A DNA stretch of 64,000 bases, taken from contig NZ_CP038498.1 in assembly GCF_012427845.1 (NCBI RefSeq), forward strand, positions 1,922,001 to 1,986,000, given 5' to 3'. Origin of the DNA: Pectobacterium punjabense. Its GTDB lineage: Bacteria; Pseudomonadota; Gammaproteobacteria; Enterobacterales; Enterobacteriaceae. Positions 50,040 to 61,399 of this stretch are shown here, piece by piece (position 1 is the first letter of the stretch; every line of letters begins with the position of its first letter). The notes beneath the pieces are model-generated. The model was not told the DNA's origin, searched no databases, and saw only the letters and a list, made by a program, of their open reading frames with translations. The position numbers and the translations under genes are program-made.

Positions 50040-50885
50040 CTATTCTTCAAACAGATACTGAGCGTGGAAGCGCAGGTGATCTTCGATGAAACTGGCGATG
50101 AAGAAATAGCTGTGATCATAGCCGGACTGTGTCCGCAGCGTGAGCGGCCATGCGTACTGGCTTGCCAATTCTTCCAGTTTCGCTGGTTGTAATTGGTCGG
50201 GCAGGAACTGATCGCAATCGCCCTGATCGACCAGTATTGGCAGCGTCTTCTGGCTATTTGCCAGCAAATGACAGCTGTCATACTGCAACCACTGCGTTTC
50301 ATCCTCGCCGAGGTATGCGGTAAGCGCCTTGCGCCCCCAGGGAACCTGGCTTGGGTTAACGATCGGCGCGAACGCCGATGCCGAGCAAAATTGCTCAGGG
50401 TTGCGCAACGCCAGCATCAGTGCGCCGTGCCCGCCCATCGAATGTCCACTGATGGACTGGCGATTATTGACGTTAAAATGTTGCTGAACCAGCGCTGGTA
50501 ATTCCGTACTGATGTAGTCATACATCCGATAATGTGCCGCCCAAGGTGCTTGCGTGGCATTCACATAGAATCCCGCACCTTGACCCAGATCGTACCCAGC
50601 ATCGTCTGCTACGCCATCGCCGCGCGGGCTGGTGTCCGGCATCACCAGCACCAGACCCAGTTCGGCGGCAACGCGCTGTGCGCCAGCTTTCGTCGTAAAG
50701 TTCTCGTCGTTGCAGGTTAACCCAGACAGCCAGTAAAGTACGGGCGGCGGGGTGTCATCCTGTGTCGGTGGCAGATAAATGCTGAACGTCATTGCGGTGT
50801 TCAGCGCCTCTGACACATGGCGGTAGCGCTGTTGCCAGCCGCCAAACATACGGTGTTCTTCCAGCAGTTCCAGTGATGCGTTCAT
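50040..50885 (-). CDS. fghA: S-formylglutathione hydrolase (YeiG-like)
   Basis: 281 residues, esterase D family alpha/beta hydrolase. Nucleophile Ser in [11 protein letters not shown], Asp in DQGDCDQFL and His in [29 protein letters not shown] is diagnostic. It hydrolyses S-formylglutathione to formate and glutathione. Lies 39 bases after frmA, so both steps of glutathione-dependent formaldehyde oxidation are in one operon. Confidence 0.95.
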   Translation of the reverse strand: MNASLELLEEHRMFGGWQQRYRHVSEALNTAMTFSIYLPPTQDDTPPPVLYWLSGLTCNDENFTTKAGAQRVAAELGLVLVMPDTSPRGDGVADDAGYDLGQGAGFYVNATQAPWAAHYRMYDYISTELPALVQQHFNVNNRQSISGHSMGGHGALMLALRNPEQFCSASAFAPIVNPSQVPWGRKALTAYLGEDETQWLQYDSCHLLANSQKTLPILVDQGDCDQFLPDQLQPAKLEELASQYAWPLTLRTQSGYDHSYFFIASFIEDHLRFHAQYLFEE

Positions 50886-50924
50886 CGCTGTACAGCCTCC
50901 TTTTTATTCCTGACAGTGGCGCGA

Positions 50925-52157
<1,233 letters not shown>

Positions 52158-52174
52158 TCAGGGAAAATAAGGTG

Positions 52175-53065
52175 TTATTCCTGCTGAGCGGGTGGTTCAA
52201 TCATGCTGCACTGTTCAATGATAAGCTTTTTAAGCGCTTCAACGTTGGGGCCGAAAGCGTCACGCCGCCATACCAGCCAGGTGGAAACCGCCGCGATGTC
52301 GGGTGGTAATTCATGTATCTGAACGCGTGCGACGGCGGGCAGTGATTCAAGGACGGCATAGGGGAGTATGGCCAATCCGGCTCCGCTGGCCACACAGGCA
52401 AGCATGGCATGGTATGAGTGAATTTCTATGATCGTACCGGGCACAACGCCATCTTGTTTGAACCAGTTTTCGAGGATCTTTCTGTAAGAACAGCTAGGAC
52501 GAAAGGCAAACAGCGTATCCTGGCTGGCATCCCGTGCATGGGCAATCGGTGAGTGCGCAGGGTCGGATATCAGCACGAGTCGCTCCGTAAAACATGCACA
52601 CCCATTTAGCTCATCATAGACAACAGGACCATCGACTAGCGCTGCTGCCAATGTTCCCGCCCGCACACGCTCGATAATCTCCCCTGATGTTCCAGTATTC
52701 AGAGATAAAGAGACATTGGGGTAACGTTGGTGGTAAGCCGCTAATAGTGTGGGTAAGCGGGTCGCCGCAGTGCTTTCTGTCGATCCTAACGCGAAATTAC
52801 CCGCGGGCTCGCCAGTGCGCGTCATGCTAATCGCTTCCTCGCTGAGCGCGAGAATGCGTTGTGCATAACATAAAAAATTGTGACCAATCGGCGACAGACG
52901 CAAACGCTGTTTCTCACGGATAAACAGATCGGTGCCCAACTCCAGCTCTAACTGACGTAGCCGCGTAGTCAGATTTGAAGGCACCCGATGAAGTTGCTCT
53001 GCGGCACGCGCGACGGAGCCTGTTTCGGCAACAAGACAGAACATACGGAGCTGGGTCAAATCCAT
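52175..53065 (-). CDS. LysR family regulator, PtrR/YneJ-like
   Basis: 296 residues: N-terminal HTH (LTQLRMFCLVAETGSVARAA, then HRVPSNLTTRLRQLELELG) and effector-binding domain (FALGSTESTAATRLPTLLAAY, ACVASGAGLAILPYAVLESL). It recalls E. coli YneJ/PtrR. Placed about 130 bases upstream of frmA on the same strand; it may regulate the formaldehyde genes, but that is inference, since known FrmR-type regulators belong to another family. Confidence 0.85.
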   Translation of the reverse strand: MDLTQLRMFCLVAETGSVARAAEQLHRVPSNLTTRLRQLELELGTDLFIREKQRLRLSPIGHNFLCYAQRILALSEEAISMTRTGEPAGNFALGSTESTAATRLPTLLAAYHQRYPNVSLSLNTGTSGEIIERVRAGTLAAALVDGPVVYDELNGCACFTERLVLISDPAHSPIAHARDASQDTLFAFRPSCSYRKILENWFKQDGVVPGTIIEIHSYHAMLACVASGAGLAILPYAVLESLPAVARVQIHELPPDIAAVSTWLVWRRDAFGPNVEALKKLIIEQCSMIEPPAQQE

Positions 53066-53149
53066 GTCTTTCTCTTTTTGTAATGAACTATTATCTTATT
53101 ATTCATTTTTTGTGAAGTGTAGCGGTAAGCTATGCATTTCGCAACTGGC

Positions 53150-53392
53150 TTACACCATGCTGATGTAAAACAACGCAGACCCTGCGGAGGGAAATGTGTC
53201 CTGAATGATGAAAATGACGGCCGTAATTATCATCAGGATTAATATCTGGGGGGAGAAAGAGAAGAAAGCGATAAAATGATCGCGGCCTAAATTAATAGCA
53301 CCGCAAGCAATGATTGCCGCGAAGAAGGACATATTTTCTAAGAAAGAGAGCAGAATGAGAAAATAAGAATAATCACAGAAAAATAAAATCAT
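53150..53392 (-). CDS. Possible small membrane protein (weak)
   Basis: An 80-residue frame from an ATG at 53392 (83 from a GTG at 53401), very hydrophobic, with three possible helices (ILFFCDYSYFLILLSFLE, MSFFAAIIACGAINLG, ILILMIITAVIFIIQ). I recognise no family, and the ribosome site is weak. The AT-rich context can create such frames by chance. Listed as doubtful. Confidence 0.25.
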   Translation of the reverse strand: MILFFCDYSYFLILLSFLENMSFFAAIIACGAINLGRDHFIAFFSFSPQILILMIITAVIFIIQDTFPSAGSALFYISMV

Positions 53393-53401
53393 ATTTCCCA
53401 C

Positions 53402-53539
53402 TGATAAAACAGTTAGGGAGGGGAAATAAATAGATAATTAAAATAAACAGTTAAATGTATAAGTAAATGATTGTAACCAAGCAATAGCCAAAAACTATCA
53501 TCATTCTTTTTTTTGATCGCATTTGTTGATGCGAAAGCG
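53402..53539. other. AT-rich intergenic region
   Basis: Low-GC stretch between the doubtful small ORF and the sigma-28 promoter. No feature is recognised. Confidence 0.3.
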
Positions 53540-53566
53540 TAAAGTGCCTGCCCAAAGTGCCGATAA
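53540..53566 (+). promoter_or_regulatory. Sigma-28 (FliA) promoter of the chemoreceptor gene
   Basis: TAAA at 53540-53543, fifteen bases, then GCCGATAA at 53559-53566: an exact match to the enterobacterial FliA consensus, about 200 bases upstream of the methyl-accepting chemotaxis gene. Confidence 0.9.
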
Positions 53567-53766
53567 TGATGATGAATGGTAGGAACATCTTATCGTTATT
53601 GTAAGGAAGAGTATCTTTTTGTCATTAAAGGAAAATAACTCTAACTAATGAGAGCCTCTGCTCTTCATTAAATGACGTAACACCCGGCGTATTTCCAATT
53701 AAAAATGTGCAGCCATGTTGCAGAAAGCGCAGAGGAAAATCGCCAGATAATTTATAGGAGTTTTCT

Positions 53767-55455
53767 GTGAACTTTTTAAAAAATATCACCATCAGGGCAA
53801 TGCTTTTAACAATATTGGGGCTGTTTCTGATTGTATGGGGTGGAGCTTCTTTCTTTACTTCCACTTCATTAAGCAGCATGACCAAGTTATTGGAATCCGG
53901 TGAAACTCAGCGTAAGAACGTAGAGATGCTGGTAAAAGGCAATGACCAGTATTTTCGTACGGTTACTCGTTTGTTGCGTTCGATGGATTTCCAGCAAACT
54001 GGCGAAACAGCGGAAGCAGAGAAAGTATTTACGTCCGCGACTACGGCATTTAAAAATACGTCAGATCAACTGGCTGCGTTTAAAGCGGTTGGGCATGTCG
54101 GTGTTGATAAAGAAACGGCAGACAACATGATCGCCGCGTGGACTCGCCTGCTGGATAACGGGTTGACGCCGATGCTGAACGCTGCGCGTGAGAACCGTCA
54201 GGAGGAATTCCGTCAACTTTTCCGTACAGCATACCCGCCGTTGAGCGTGGCGTTTGGCAGTAACATGGATAAATATCAGACAGCGATTATTTCATCGTCA
54301 GAGACGTCAATGAGAGAGGTCTACGGTCTGGTTGACTGGAGTAACTATATCCTGCTGGGTGCTGCGATTCTTGGGTTGTTCATCCTGTTGTTGACGGATC
54401 GCTATCTGGTTCACTATCTGGTCAAGCCGTTGAATATGATCAAAGGGTATTTTCAGGTGCTGGCTGCCGGACAGCTTGGCCACCCGATTGACGAGTTTGG
54501 TCGCAACTGTGCGGGACAGCTGATTCCTTACCTGAAAGAGATGCAGGGAAGTCTGGTTAATACCGTTTCCATTATCCGCGACAGTTCAGCATCGATTCAT
54601 CAGGGCTCAAGCGAAATTAAAAGCGGTAACAACGACCTGTCCGCTCGCACCGAACAGCAGGCGGCCGCTCTGGAGCAGACGGCGGCCAGTATGGAAGAAT
54701 TGAGCGCGACGGTGAAACAGAATGCCGATAACGTCCATCAGGCGACGAAGCTGGCGCAGGAGGCCTCCGTTGCAGCGAAGAAGGGCGGAGACGTCACCGC
54801 AGATGTGATGGCGACGATGGCGAGTATTACAACAAGTTCGAAGAAAATAGCTGACATCACCAGCGTGATTAACGGCATCGCTTTCCAGACCAACATTCTG
54901 GCGCTGAATGCGGCGGTAGAAGCCGCCAGAGCCGGTGAACAAGGTCGTGGTTTTGCGGTGGTTGCGGGTGAAGTTCGTAATCTGGCACAGCGCAGTGCTC
55001 AGGCGGCGAAAGAAATTGAAAGCCTGATTACAGAATCAGTTCAACGCGTCAATATGGGATCAAATCAGGTCACACAAACGGGTGAAGCGATGGATTCCAT
55101 CATTTCCGCAATTACTCGTGTGAACGATCTGATGGGGGAAATTGCCTCGGCGTCGGATGAACAGAGCCGCGGTATTACCCAGATTGGTCAGGCGGTTACC
55201 GAGATGGATGGCGTCACGCAGCAGAACTCCGCACTGGTACAGGAATCTGCGGCGGCCGCGGCGTCGCTGGAAGATCAGGCTCGTCAGTTGACCGAAGCCG
55301 TATCGGTGTTCCAACTGTCTGCAACAGATGGACATCGTCGTCCTCAGCAACGTTTGGCAGAGAAAGCGCCAACTGCGCAGAAGCCGATGTTACTCGCAGC
55401 CGCAGCCGCTGGCGGTAAGAAAGGCAACGCTAACGACAACTGGGAAACCTTCTGA
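53767..55455 (+). CDS. Methyl-accepting chemotaxis protein, Tsr/Tar-like
   Basis: 562 residues. TM1 at about 10-30, periplasmic four-helix ligand domain to about 190, TM2 at about 194-212, HAMP to about 270, then the signalling hairpin with the tip [36 protein letters not shown]. The C terminus NWETF is the CheR/CheB-binding pentapeptide, so it is a high-abundance-type receptor. TonB or ligand specificity cannot be told from the periplasmic sequence. Expressed from a sigma-28 promoter and closed by its own terminator. Confidence 0.95.
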   Translation: MNFLKNITIRAMLLTILGLFLIVWGGASFFTSTSLSSMTKLLESGETQRKNVEMLVKGNDQYFRTVTRLLRSMDFQQTGETAEAEKVFTSATTAFKNTSDQLAAFKAVGHVGVDKETADNMIAAWTRLLDNGLTPMLNAARENRQEEFRQLFRTAYPPLSVAFGSNMDKYQTAIISSSETSMREVYGLVDWSNYILLGAAILGLFILLLTDRYLVHYLVKPLNMIKGYFQVLAAGQLGHPIDEFGRNCAGQLIPYLKEMQGSLVNTVSIIRDSSASIHQGSSEIKSGNNDLSARTEQQAAALEQTAASMEELSATVKQNADNVHQATKLAQEASVAAKKGGDVTADVMATMASITTSSKKIADITSVINGIAFQTNILALNAAVEAARAGEQGRGFAVVAGEVRNLAQRSAQAAKEIESLITESVQRVNMGSNQVTQTGEAMDSIISAITRVNDLMGEIASASDEQSRGITQIGQAVTEMDGVTQQNSALVQESAAAAASLEDQARQLTEAVSVFQLSATDGHRRPQQRLAEKAPTAQKPMLLAAAAAGGKKGNANDNWETF

Positions 55456-55516
55456 TCATGTCATGACAAACGGCGTCGGAAGCGTGACAGCTGCAAAAGT
55501 CAGGCGATTTATCGTT

Positions 55517-55550
55517 AAAAGCACTGAGCGTATTTTCTCAGTGCTTTTTT
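55517..55550 (+). terminator. Rho-independent terminator of the chemoreceptor gene
   Basis: Twelve-base stem AAAAGCACTGAG / CTCAGTGCTTTT with an eight-base loop and a T run. Confidence 0.92.
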
Positions 55551-55761
55551 ATTTATCGCTAAATAGTCGTTTTTCTGTACGTATTCTTTGACCCCCGTTA
55601 CTGCGCACAGACACATCCGCCGTGTTTGATAACTTGAATCTATTTCAACAATCATGACATACAATCGCTGGATAATCGTTACTCTCTCAACTAGAGTGTT
55701 GACGGCACTAGGGTCTGACTAAGACCTCGATAGATAGAGTTACACCTGCAGGAGAATAATA

Positions 55762-56424
55762 ATGTCATCACTAAGTAAAGAAGCCGTTATGGTGCACGAA
55801 GCGCTGCTGGCACGCGGTCTGGAAACGCCGCTGCGCGGGGCGTTGTTGGATCGGGATACGCGTAAGCAACGTATTGCCGAGCATATGACGGAAATTATGA
55901 ATTTGTTGAGTCTCGATCTGAGCGATGACAGCCTGGCTGAAACACCGACGCGCATCGCCAAAATGTACGTTGATGAAATATTCTCCGGTTTGGATTACGC
56001 CAACTTCCCTAAAATCACCATCATTGAAAACAAAATGAAGGTCGATGAAATGGTTACCGTGCGGGATATCACGCTGACCAGCACCTGTGAACACCATTTC
56101 GTGACGATCGATGGGAAAGCGACGGTCGCCTATATTCCGAAAGATGGCGTCATCGGGTTATCGAAGCTTAACCGCATCGTCCAATTTTTCTCGCAGCGCC
56201 CTCAGGTGCAGGAGCGTTTGACGCAGCAGATTTTGGTCGCGCTGCAAACGCTGTTGGGAACAAACAACGTTGCCGTCTCGATTGATGCTGTGCACTACTG
56301 CGTGAAGGCGCGTGGTATTCGAGATGCGACCAGTGCCACGACCACGACATCGCTCGGCGGGTTGTTTAAATCCAGTCAGAACACGCGTCAGGAATTTTTA
56401 CGCGCGGTACGCCACCATAATTAA
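55762..56424 (+). CDS. folE: GTP cyclohydrolase I
   Basis: 220 residues. Zinc ligands in TSTCEHHFV and [33 protein letters not shown] is the family core. First enzyme of folate synthesis (GTP to dihydroneopterin triphosphate), homodecamer. AGGAG before the ATG. yeiB follows as in E. coli. A GGTCT/AGACC palindrome lies in the leader near 55710-55726 and could be regulatory. Confidence 0.97.
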   Translation: MSSLSKEAVMVHEALLARGLETPLRGALLDRDTRKQRIAEHMTEIMNLLSLDLSDDSLAETPTRIAKMYVDEIFSGLDYANFPKITIIENKMKVDEMVTVRDITLTSTCEHHFVTIDGKATVAYIPKDGVIGLSKLNRIVQFFSQRPQVQERLTQQILVALQTLLGTNNVAVSIDAVHYCVKARGIRDATSATTTTSLGGLFKSSQNTRQEFLRAVRHHN

Positions 56425-56563
56425 GCTCGCCCTTATTGGCGATGATGAAGCAAATAACATGCTGTCATCGCCAAATGGAGCGCTGCCAAATCAGCAAGTC
56501 TCTTCGCTTTTTCTCTATTTGTGCATACAATCGCTACTTCGATGATTTTAAAATGTAATTTGT

Positions 56564-57739
56564 ATGCCTTCTCATTCACTATCGTCATCACATTCCGCTT
56601 CTTCACGGATCGTTACGCTGGATTTTGCACGCGGCGTCGCCATTTTAGGCATTTTATTGCTGAATATTACGGCGTTTGGTTTGCCCCATGCCGCATACCT
56701 AAATCCCGCCTGGCAGGGAAAGCCTGCGTTATCTGACGCTTTGGCATGGGCCGCGATGGATTTGCTTGCTCAGGTGAAATTTCTGACGCTGTTTTCTCTT
56801 CTTTTTGGTGCCGGGTTGCAACTGCTGTTATCTCGGGGATGCCGTTGGATACACGCACGGCTATTTTGGTTGCTAGTCATCGGTTTTATTCATGCCATTT
56901 TTCTGTGGGATGGCGATATTCTGTTTGACTATGCCCTGATCGGGCTGGTGTGTTACCACATCATTAGTCATGCGACGAGTAGTCGACAACTCATTATCAT
57001 GGGCTCGCTTCTCTATATGGTGGAAATTGTCGTCCTGTTTGTGTTGAACCATATCTTGACGCTGCAACCGGGGCGATTCTGGTTGCCAAGCGTGGCGGAT
57101 ATCACCTATGAAACTTACTGGCGGACATTAGGTGGGCCCGAAGCATGGAAAAATCGTTTTGATCTCTTAACGGAAAGCCTTTTGTCGTTGGGGATGCAAT
57201 ATGCTTGGGTATTAGCGGGAACGATGTTGTTGGGGGCCGGATTGATGCGCAGCGGCTGGCTGAAAGGTGAGTTCAGTACCGCCCACTATCGCAAGGTTGC
57301 CCTATGGCTGATTCCGCTGGGCGTGGCAATTAACAGTATTGGCGTAGTGGGTCAGTGGCTGGTGGGTTGGGAATATCGCTGGAGCGGCTTGTTATTGCAG
57401 ATTCCGCGTGAGCTGAGTTCACCAGTGCAGGCGGTAGGGTATCTTGCGCTGTGTTATGGTTTTTGGGCCACACTGTGTCAATGGCGAATAACGTATTGGA
57501 TTACGGATATCGGGCGTATGGCGTTAACCAACTATTTGTTGCAGACGCTGATTTGCGTGGCGCTGTTTAACCAACTGGGCCTGTTTATGGCCTTTAGCCG
57601 CCTGCAACTGCTGGCACTGGTTCCTGCTATCTGGGCCGTCAATTTGGTCTTTTCCCACTACTGGTTACGTTATTTCCGTCAAGGGCCGCTTGAATGGTTA
57701 TGGCGTAAACTCACCAATGCACTAGGGAAAACGGCGTAG
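56564..57739 (+). CDS. yeiB: DUF418 family membrane protein YeiB
   Basis: 391 residues, about eight to ten spans. VTLDFARGVAILGILLLNIT opens the protein, and VGYLALCYGFWATLCQW with MALTNYLLQTLICVALF forms the DUF418 C-terminal domain, related to membrane acyltransferases. Same place as E. coli yeiB, after folE. Function unknown. Confidence 0.9.
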   Translation: MPSHSLSSSHSASSRIVTLDFARGVAILGILLLNITAFGLPHAAYLNPAWQGKPALSDALAWAAMDLLAQVKFLTLFSLLFGAGLQLLLSRGCRWIHARLFWLLVIGFIHAIFLWDGDILFDYALIGLVCYHIISHATSSRQLIIMGSLLYMVEIVVLFVLNHILTLQPGRFWLPSVADITYETYWRTLGGPEAWKNRFDLLTESLLSLGMQYAWVLAGTMLLGAGLMRSGWLKGEFSTAHYRKVALWLIPLGVAINSIGVVGQWLVGWEYRWSGLLLQIPRELSSPVQAVGYLALCYGFWATLCQWRITYWITDIGRMALTNYLLQTLICVALFNQLGLFMAFSRLQLLALVPAIWAVNLVFSHYWLRYFRQGPLEWLWRKLTNALGKTA

Positions 57740-57747
57740 GGAATACG

Positions 57748-58620
<873 letters not shown>

Positions 58621-58658
58621 TTATTGATTGAATTTTCAGCGTTCGGAGGGCGATGGTG

Positions 58659-58699
58659 TGAAAATAAAACGCCAGCCTTTCGGGCAGAAAAGCTGGCGT
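58659..58699 (-). terminator. Rho-independent terminator after rimO and its 3' leader RNA
   Basis: Stem ACGCCAGC / GCTGGCGT with a fifteen-base loop that can pair further; on the minus strand it is followed by TTTTATTTT. It lies about 130 bases past the rimO stop. Confidence 0.85.
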
Positions 58700-58804
58700 G
58701 ATGGATAATACTGGTTACTTAGCCCGTTGTTAGGGGAAACACAGGGGGAGGTTCCCGCAGGGAGGCCTCACCCCTGTGGTCGCCCCGTGTATCTCGATCT
58801 TTAA
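58660..58804 (-). ncRNA. Candidate structured RNA (rimO 3' UTR or separate sRNA)
   Basis: Between the rimO stop and its terminator the minus strand carries a GC-rich folded block: at 58741-58777 ACAGGGG pairs with CCCCTGT, GAGG with CCTC, and TCCC with GGGA around a GCA loop. A TATACT -10-like box (58811-58816, minus) stands just before it. The length of about 145 bases, a fold and an intrinsic terminator suit a small RNA, but I recognise no known family. Confidence 0.4.
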
Positions 58805-58831
58805 ACGATCAGTATAGGCGTAATGGACGCG

Positions 58832-60145
58832 TTAAACTCGGCTACCCCACAGATCGTATTCGTCTGCATGCTCGATTTTTACTTTGACGATGTCACCGAC
58901 TTTCACGTCAGTTTCGCCGTTCAGGTAAACTGCGCCGTCAATTTCAGGGGCATCGGCCATGCTGCGGCCAATTGCACCTTCTTCATCGATTTCGTCGATC
59001 AGCACCAGCACTTCACGACCAATTTTGTCCTGCAAACGTTGGGTGGAGATCGCCTGCTGCAATTGCATGAAGCGGTGGAAACGTTCTTCTTTAACGTCTT
59101 CCGGCACCTGATCGGGCAATGCATTTGCCGACGCACCCTCGACTGGGCTGAATTTGAAACAGCCCACGCGGTCGAGTTTGGCTTCCTGTAGGAAATCGAG
59201 CAGCATCTGGAAATCTTCTTCCGTTTCGCCAGGGAAGCCGACAATAAAGGTCGAACGCAGCGTTAAGTCTGGGCAGATTTCACGCCAGCGCTTAATGCGT
59301 TCCAGCGTTCTTTCTACCGCTCCCGGGCGTTTCATCAGTTTTAGAATTTTCGGACTGGCGTGCTGGAGCGGGATGTCCAGATAAGGCAGGATTTTGCCTT
59401 CAGCCATTAATGGGATCACATCGTCTACGTGCGGGTAAGGGTAGACGTAGTGCAGACGCACCCACACGCCTAACGACGCCAGTTGTTCACACAGGCTGAC
59501 CATGCTGGTTTTGACCGGTTGCCCGTTCCAAAAGCCAGTGCGTTGCTTCACATCTGCACCGTACGCCGACGTATCCTGAGAAATCACCAGCAGTTCTTTT
59601 ACGCCGGCATCAACCAAACGTTTCGCCTCATCCAGCACCGAACCAATTGGACGGCTATCGAGATCGCCACGCATAGAAGGAATGATGCAGAACGTACAAC
59701 GGTGGTTACAGCCTTCTGAAATTTTCAGGTACGCGTAATGACGCGGCGTGAGTTTTACGCCCTGCTCGGGAACTAAACTGGTAAACGGATTGTGCGTCGG
59801 TTTTGGGACATATTGATGCACGTGTGACAGCACTTGCTCATAGCTGTGCGGACCGGTAATTTCCAGAACTTTGGGGTGCACTTCGCGTATTTGATTTTCT
59901 TTGGCACCCAAACAGCCAGTTACGATGACTTTACCGTTCTCATTCAACGCTTCGCCGATGGCTTCCAGCGACTCTTGTACGGCGCTGTCAATAAAACCAC
60001 AGGTATTGACGATCACCAGTTCAGCGTCGTCATAACGTGGCACGACCTGATAACCTTCAGTACGCAGTTCGGTCAGAATCCTCTCGGAGTCGACGAGGTT
60101 TTTCGGGCAACCGAGGGAAACAAAGCCGATACGTGGTTGTTGCAT
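58832..60145 (-). CDS. rimO: Ribosomal protein S12 methylthiotransferase RimO
   Basis: 437 residues. UPF0004 domain with three cysteines (GCPKN, NTCGF, GCLGA), radical SAM motif [11 protein letters not shown] (about residue 148) and C-terminal TRAM domain. It adds a methylthio group to an Asp of S12. Stand-alone gene with the candidate RNA and terminator downstream. Confidence 0.97.
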   Translation of the reverse strand: MQQPRIGFVSLGCPKNLVDSERILTELRTEGYQVVPRYDDAELVIVNTCGFIDSAVQESLEAIGEALNENGKVIVTGCLGAKENQIREVHPKVLEITGPHSYEQVLSHVHQYVPKPTHNPFTSLVPEQGVKLTPRHYAYLKISEGCNHRCTFCIIPSMRGDLDSRPIGSVLDEAKRLVDAGVKELLVISQDTSAYGADVKQRTGFWNGQPVKTSMVSLCEQLASLGVWVRLHYVYPYPHVDDVIPLMAEGKILPYLDIPLQHASPKILKLMKRPGAVERTLERIKRWREICPDLTLRSTFIVGFPGETEEDFQMLLDFLQEAKLDRVGCFKFSPVEGASANALPDQVPEDVKEERFHRFMQLQQAISTQRLQDKIGREVLVLIDEIDEEGAIGRSMADAPEIDGAVYLNGETDVKVGDIVKVKIEHADEYDLWGSRV

Positions 60146-60317
60146 ATTATTCGCTCACAAAATAAACAGAAAATAAAAACCGGAGGATTCTACACCATAG
60201 TTGATTGTCCTTACAGTCAGTGGTGTAAAACTCAGCATTTTATCGCTATTAGGGGGGCGTTTTCGTGGAAGGCGCTTCGCAAAGAGGCGCTAAATAACAA
60301 ATGTGCGTAGAACGTTA

Positions 60318-60326
60318 TGGTATACT
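60318..60326 (+). promoter_or_regulatory. Extended -10 promoter of the antitoxin-like/zeta pair
   Basis: TGGTATACT is an extended -10 (TGn plus TATACT) about 35 bases before the first gene's start. The -35 is weak, as is common with extended -10 promoters. Confidence 0.55.
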
Positions 60327-60360
60327 TTTTCATCATTACCATGATTCAGGAGGCATGATG

Positions 60361-60609
60361 ATGCAGCGAATTAAAGTTGTGCGAAAGCACCAGCGCAAAA
60401 GCAAAATTGATGATAATCGAACCTTGATGCAGGTCGGCGTCCGTGCCTCAAAGCAGGCGATTAAAGAAGCGTTAGATTCCGGGGTATCAATCGCTTATAT
60501 CAAGGATGGGCGACTGGTCAGCCAAGCCCCTGATGGCACGCTCTCGGAAATTAAACCTGTAAACGGTCAGCCGCCTCTCAAGCTTAGGGAACTACTTTGC
60601 CGAGCTTGA
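60361..60609 (+). CDS. Putative antitoxin partner of zeta-type toxin
   Basis: 82 residues. The N terminus is strongly basic (RIKVVRKHQRKSK), then VGVRASKQAIKEALDSGVSIAYI with a short helix, then KDGRLVSQAPDGTLSEIKP, a beta-rich end similar to small proteins often found before zeta-type kinases. It is unlike the classical epsilon or PezA antitoxins. AGGAGG lies seven bases before the ATG at 60361; two ATG codons stand before it. Overlaps the toxin by thirteen bases, indicating coupling. Confidence 0.6.
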   Translation: MQRIKVVRKHQRKSKIDDNRTLMQVGVRASKQAIKEALDSGVSIAYIKDGRLVSQAPDGTLSEIKPVNGQPPLKLRELLCRA

Positions 60610-61178
60610 GATTGGTTGCAGGCCCGAATGGGTCGGGTAAAACGACACTGACGAAAGAACTGCGAGAAACGTATGCGGTTCCTCTGGGGCAATACCTTAA
60701 CCCCGATGATATTGCAAAACACATTGATCTACCGGCATTACTGAGCGGAAAAATTGATAAGACGCTGTTGCCTGATGAATCTGCTGCCAGACTGGCGCAG
60801 AAGATTTCTTTAGGTCTGAGAGAGGACTGGATTCGCGATCGACTTTCTTTTACCTATGAATCAGTGATGAGTCACAAAAGTCATCTTGAGTTTGTAACGT
60901 TGGCGAGAAAAAACGGCGATAAACCCTACCTCTACTACGTTTGTACATCAGACCCAGCACTCAACGGGGAGCGAGTTACTCAGCGTGTTGCATTAGGTGG
61001 ACACAGTGTGCCAGAGGAAAAAATTTTTAGTCGTTATCAGCGTAGCTTGGCAGTGCTTTCTGAGATGATTAAGCTCTGTCATCGTGCTTACTTTTTCGAT
61101 AATTCAACGACGACGCTGACATTTCTTGGTGAGGTGACGCCGGATGGCTTCCTTAGATGTCGTCGAAGAGTCGTTTGA
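60597..61178 (+). CDS. Zeta toxin family P-loop kinase
   Basis: 193 residues starting from TTG at 60597 with AGGG upstream. Walker A AGPNGSGKTTL (residues 8-18), NPDD (35-38) as in zeta kinases, FTYESVMSHKSH in the position of the substrate-binding helix, and a Tyr-rich tail. Zeta toxins phosphorylate UDP-N-acetylglucosamine and related cell-wall precursors; whether this short form does so is inferred. Overlaps its small upstream neighbour by thirteen bases. Located between rimO and yliI, which suggests insertion. Confidence 0.75.
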   Translation: MPSLRLVAGPNGSGKTTLTKELRETYAVPLGQYLNPDDIAKHIDLPALLSGKIDKTLLPDESAARLAQKISLGLREDWIRDRLSFTYESVMSHKSHLEFVTLARKNGDKPYLYYVCTSDPALNGERVTQRVALGGHSVPEEKIFSRYQRSLAVLSEMIKLCHRAYFFDNSTTTLTFLGEVTPDGFLRCRRRVV

Positions 61179-61399
61179 TAACGTGCAGCCTATGTGGTTG
61201 TACAAGAATGTGATGTCGTCGTGGGATGAAAACAAAATCAGGATGATTCAGCCGAGATAATCTAACTTATTCATTTCCGCTGCTTTAGCGTCTGGCCCTT
61301 CTGAATTTCTTCAATAAATGTAAACCTTGCTCCGTTTTTTTGCACAAACATCGCCTGCCACCTAAATTTACAGGACTTTTGTTGGATGGAGACAACGCT

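Noticed and set aside
58660..58804. Possible CyaR sRNA homologue
   Set aside because: Shares only short C-rich pieces such as GGAACC and ACGGGCT; the fold and the neighbouring genes do not match CyaR.
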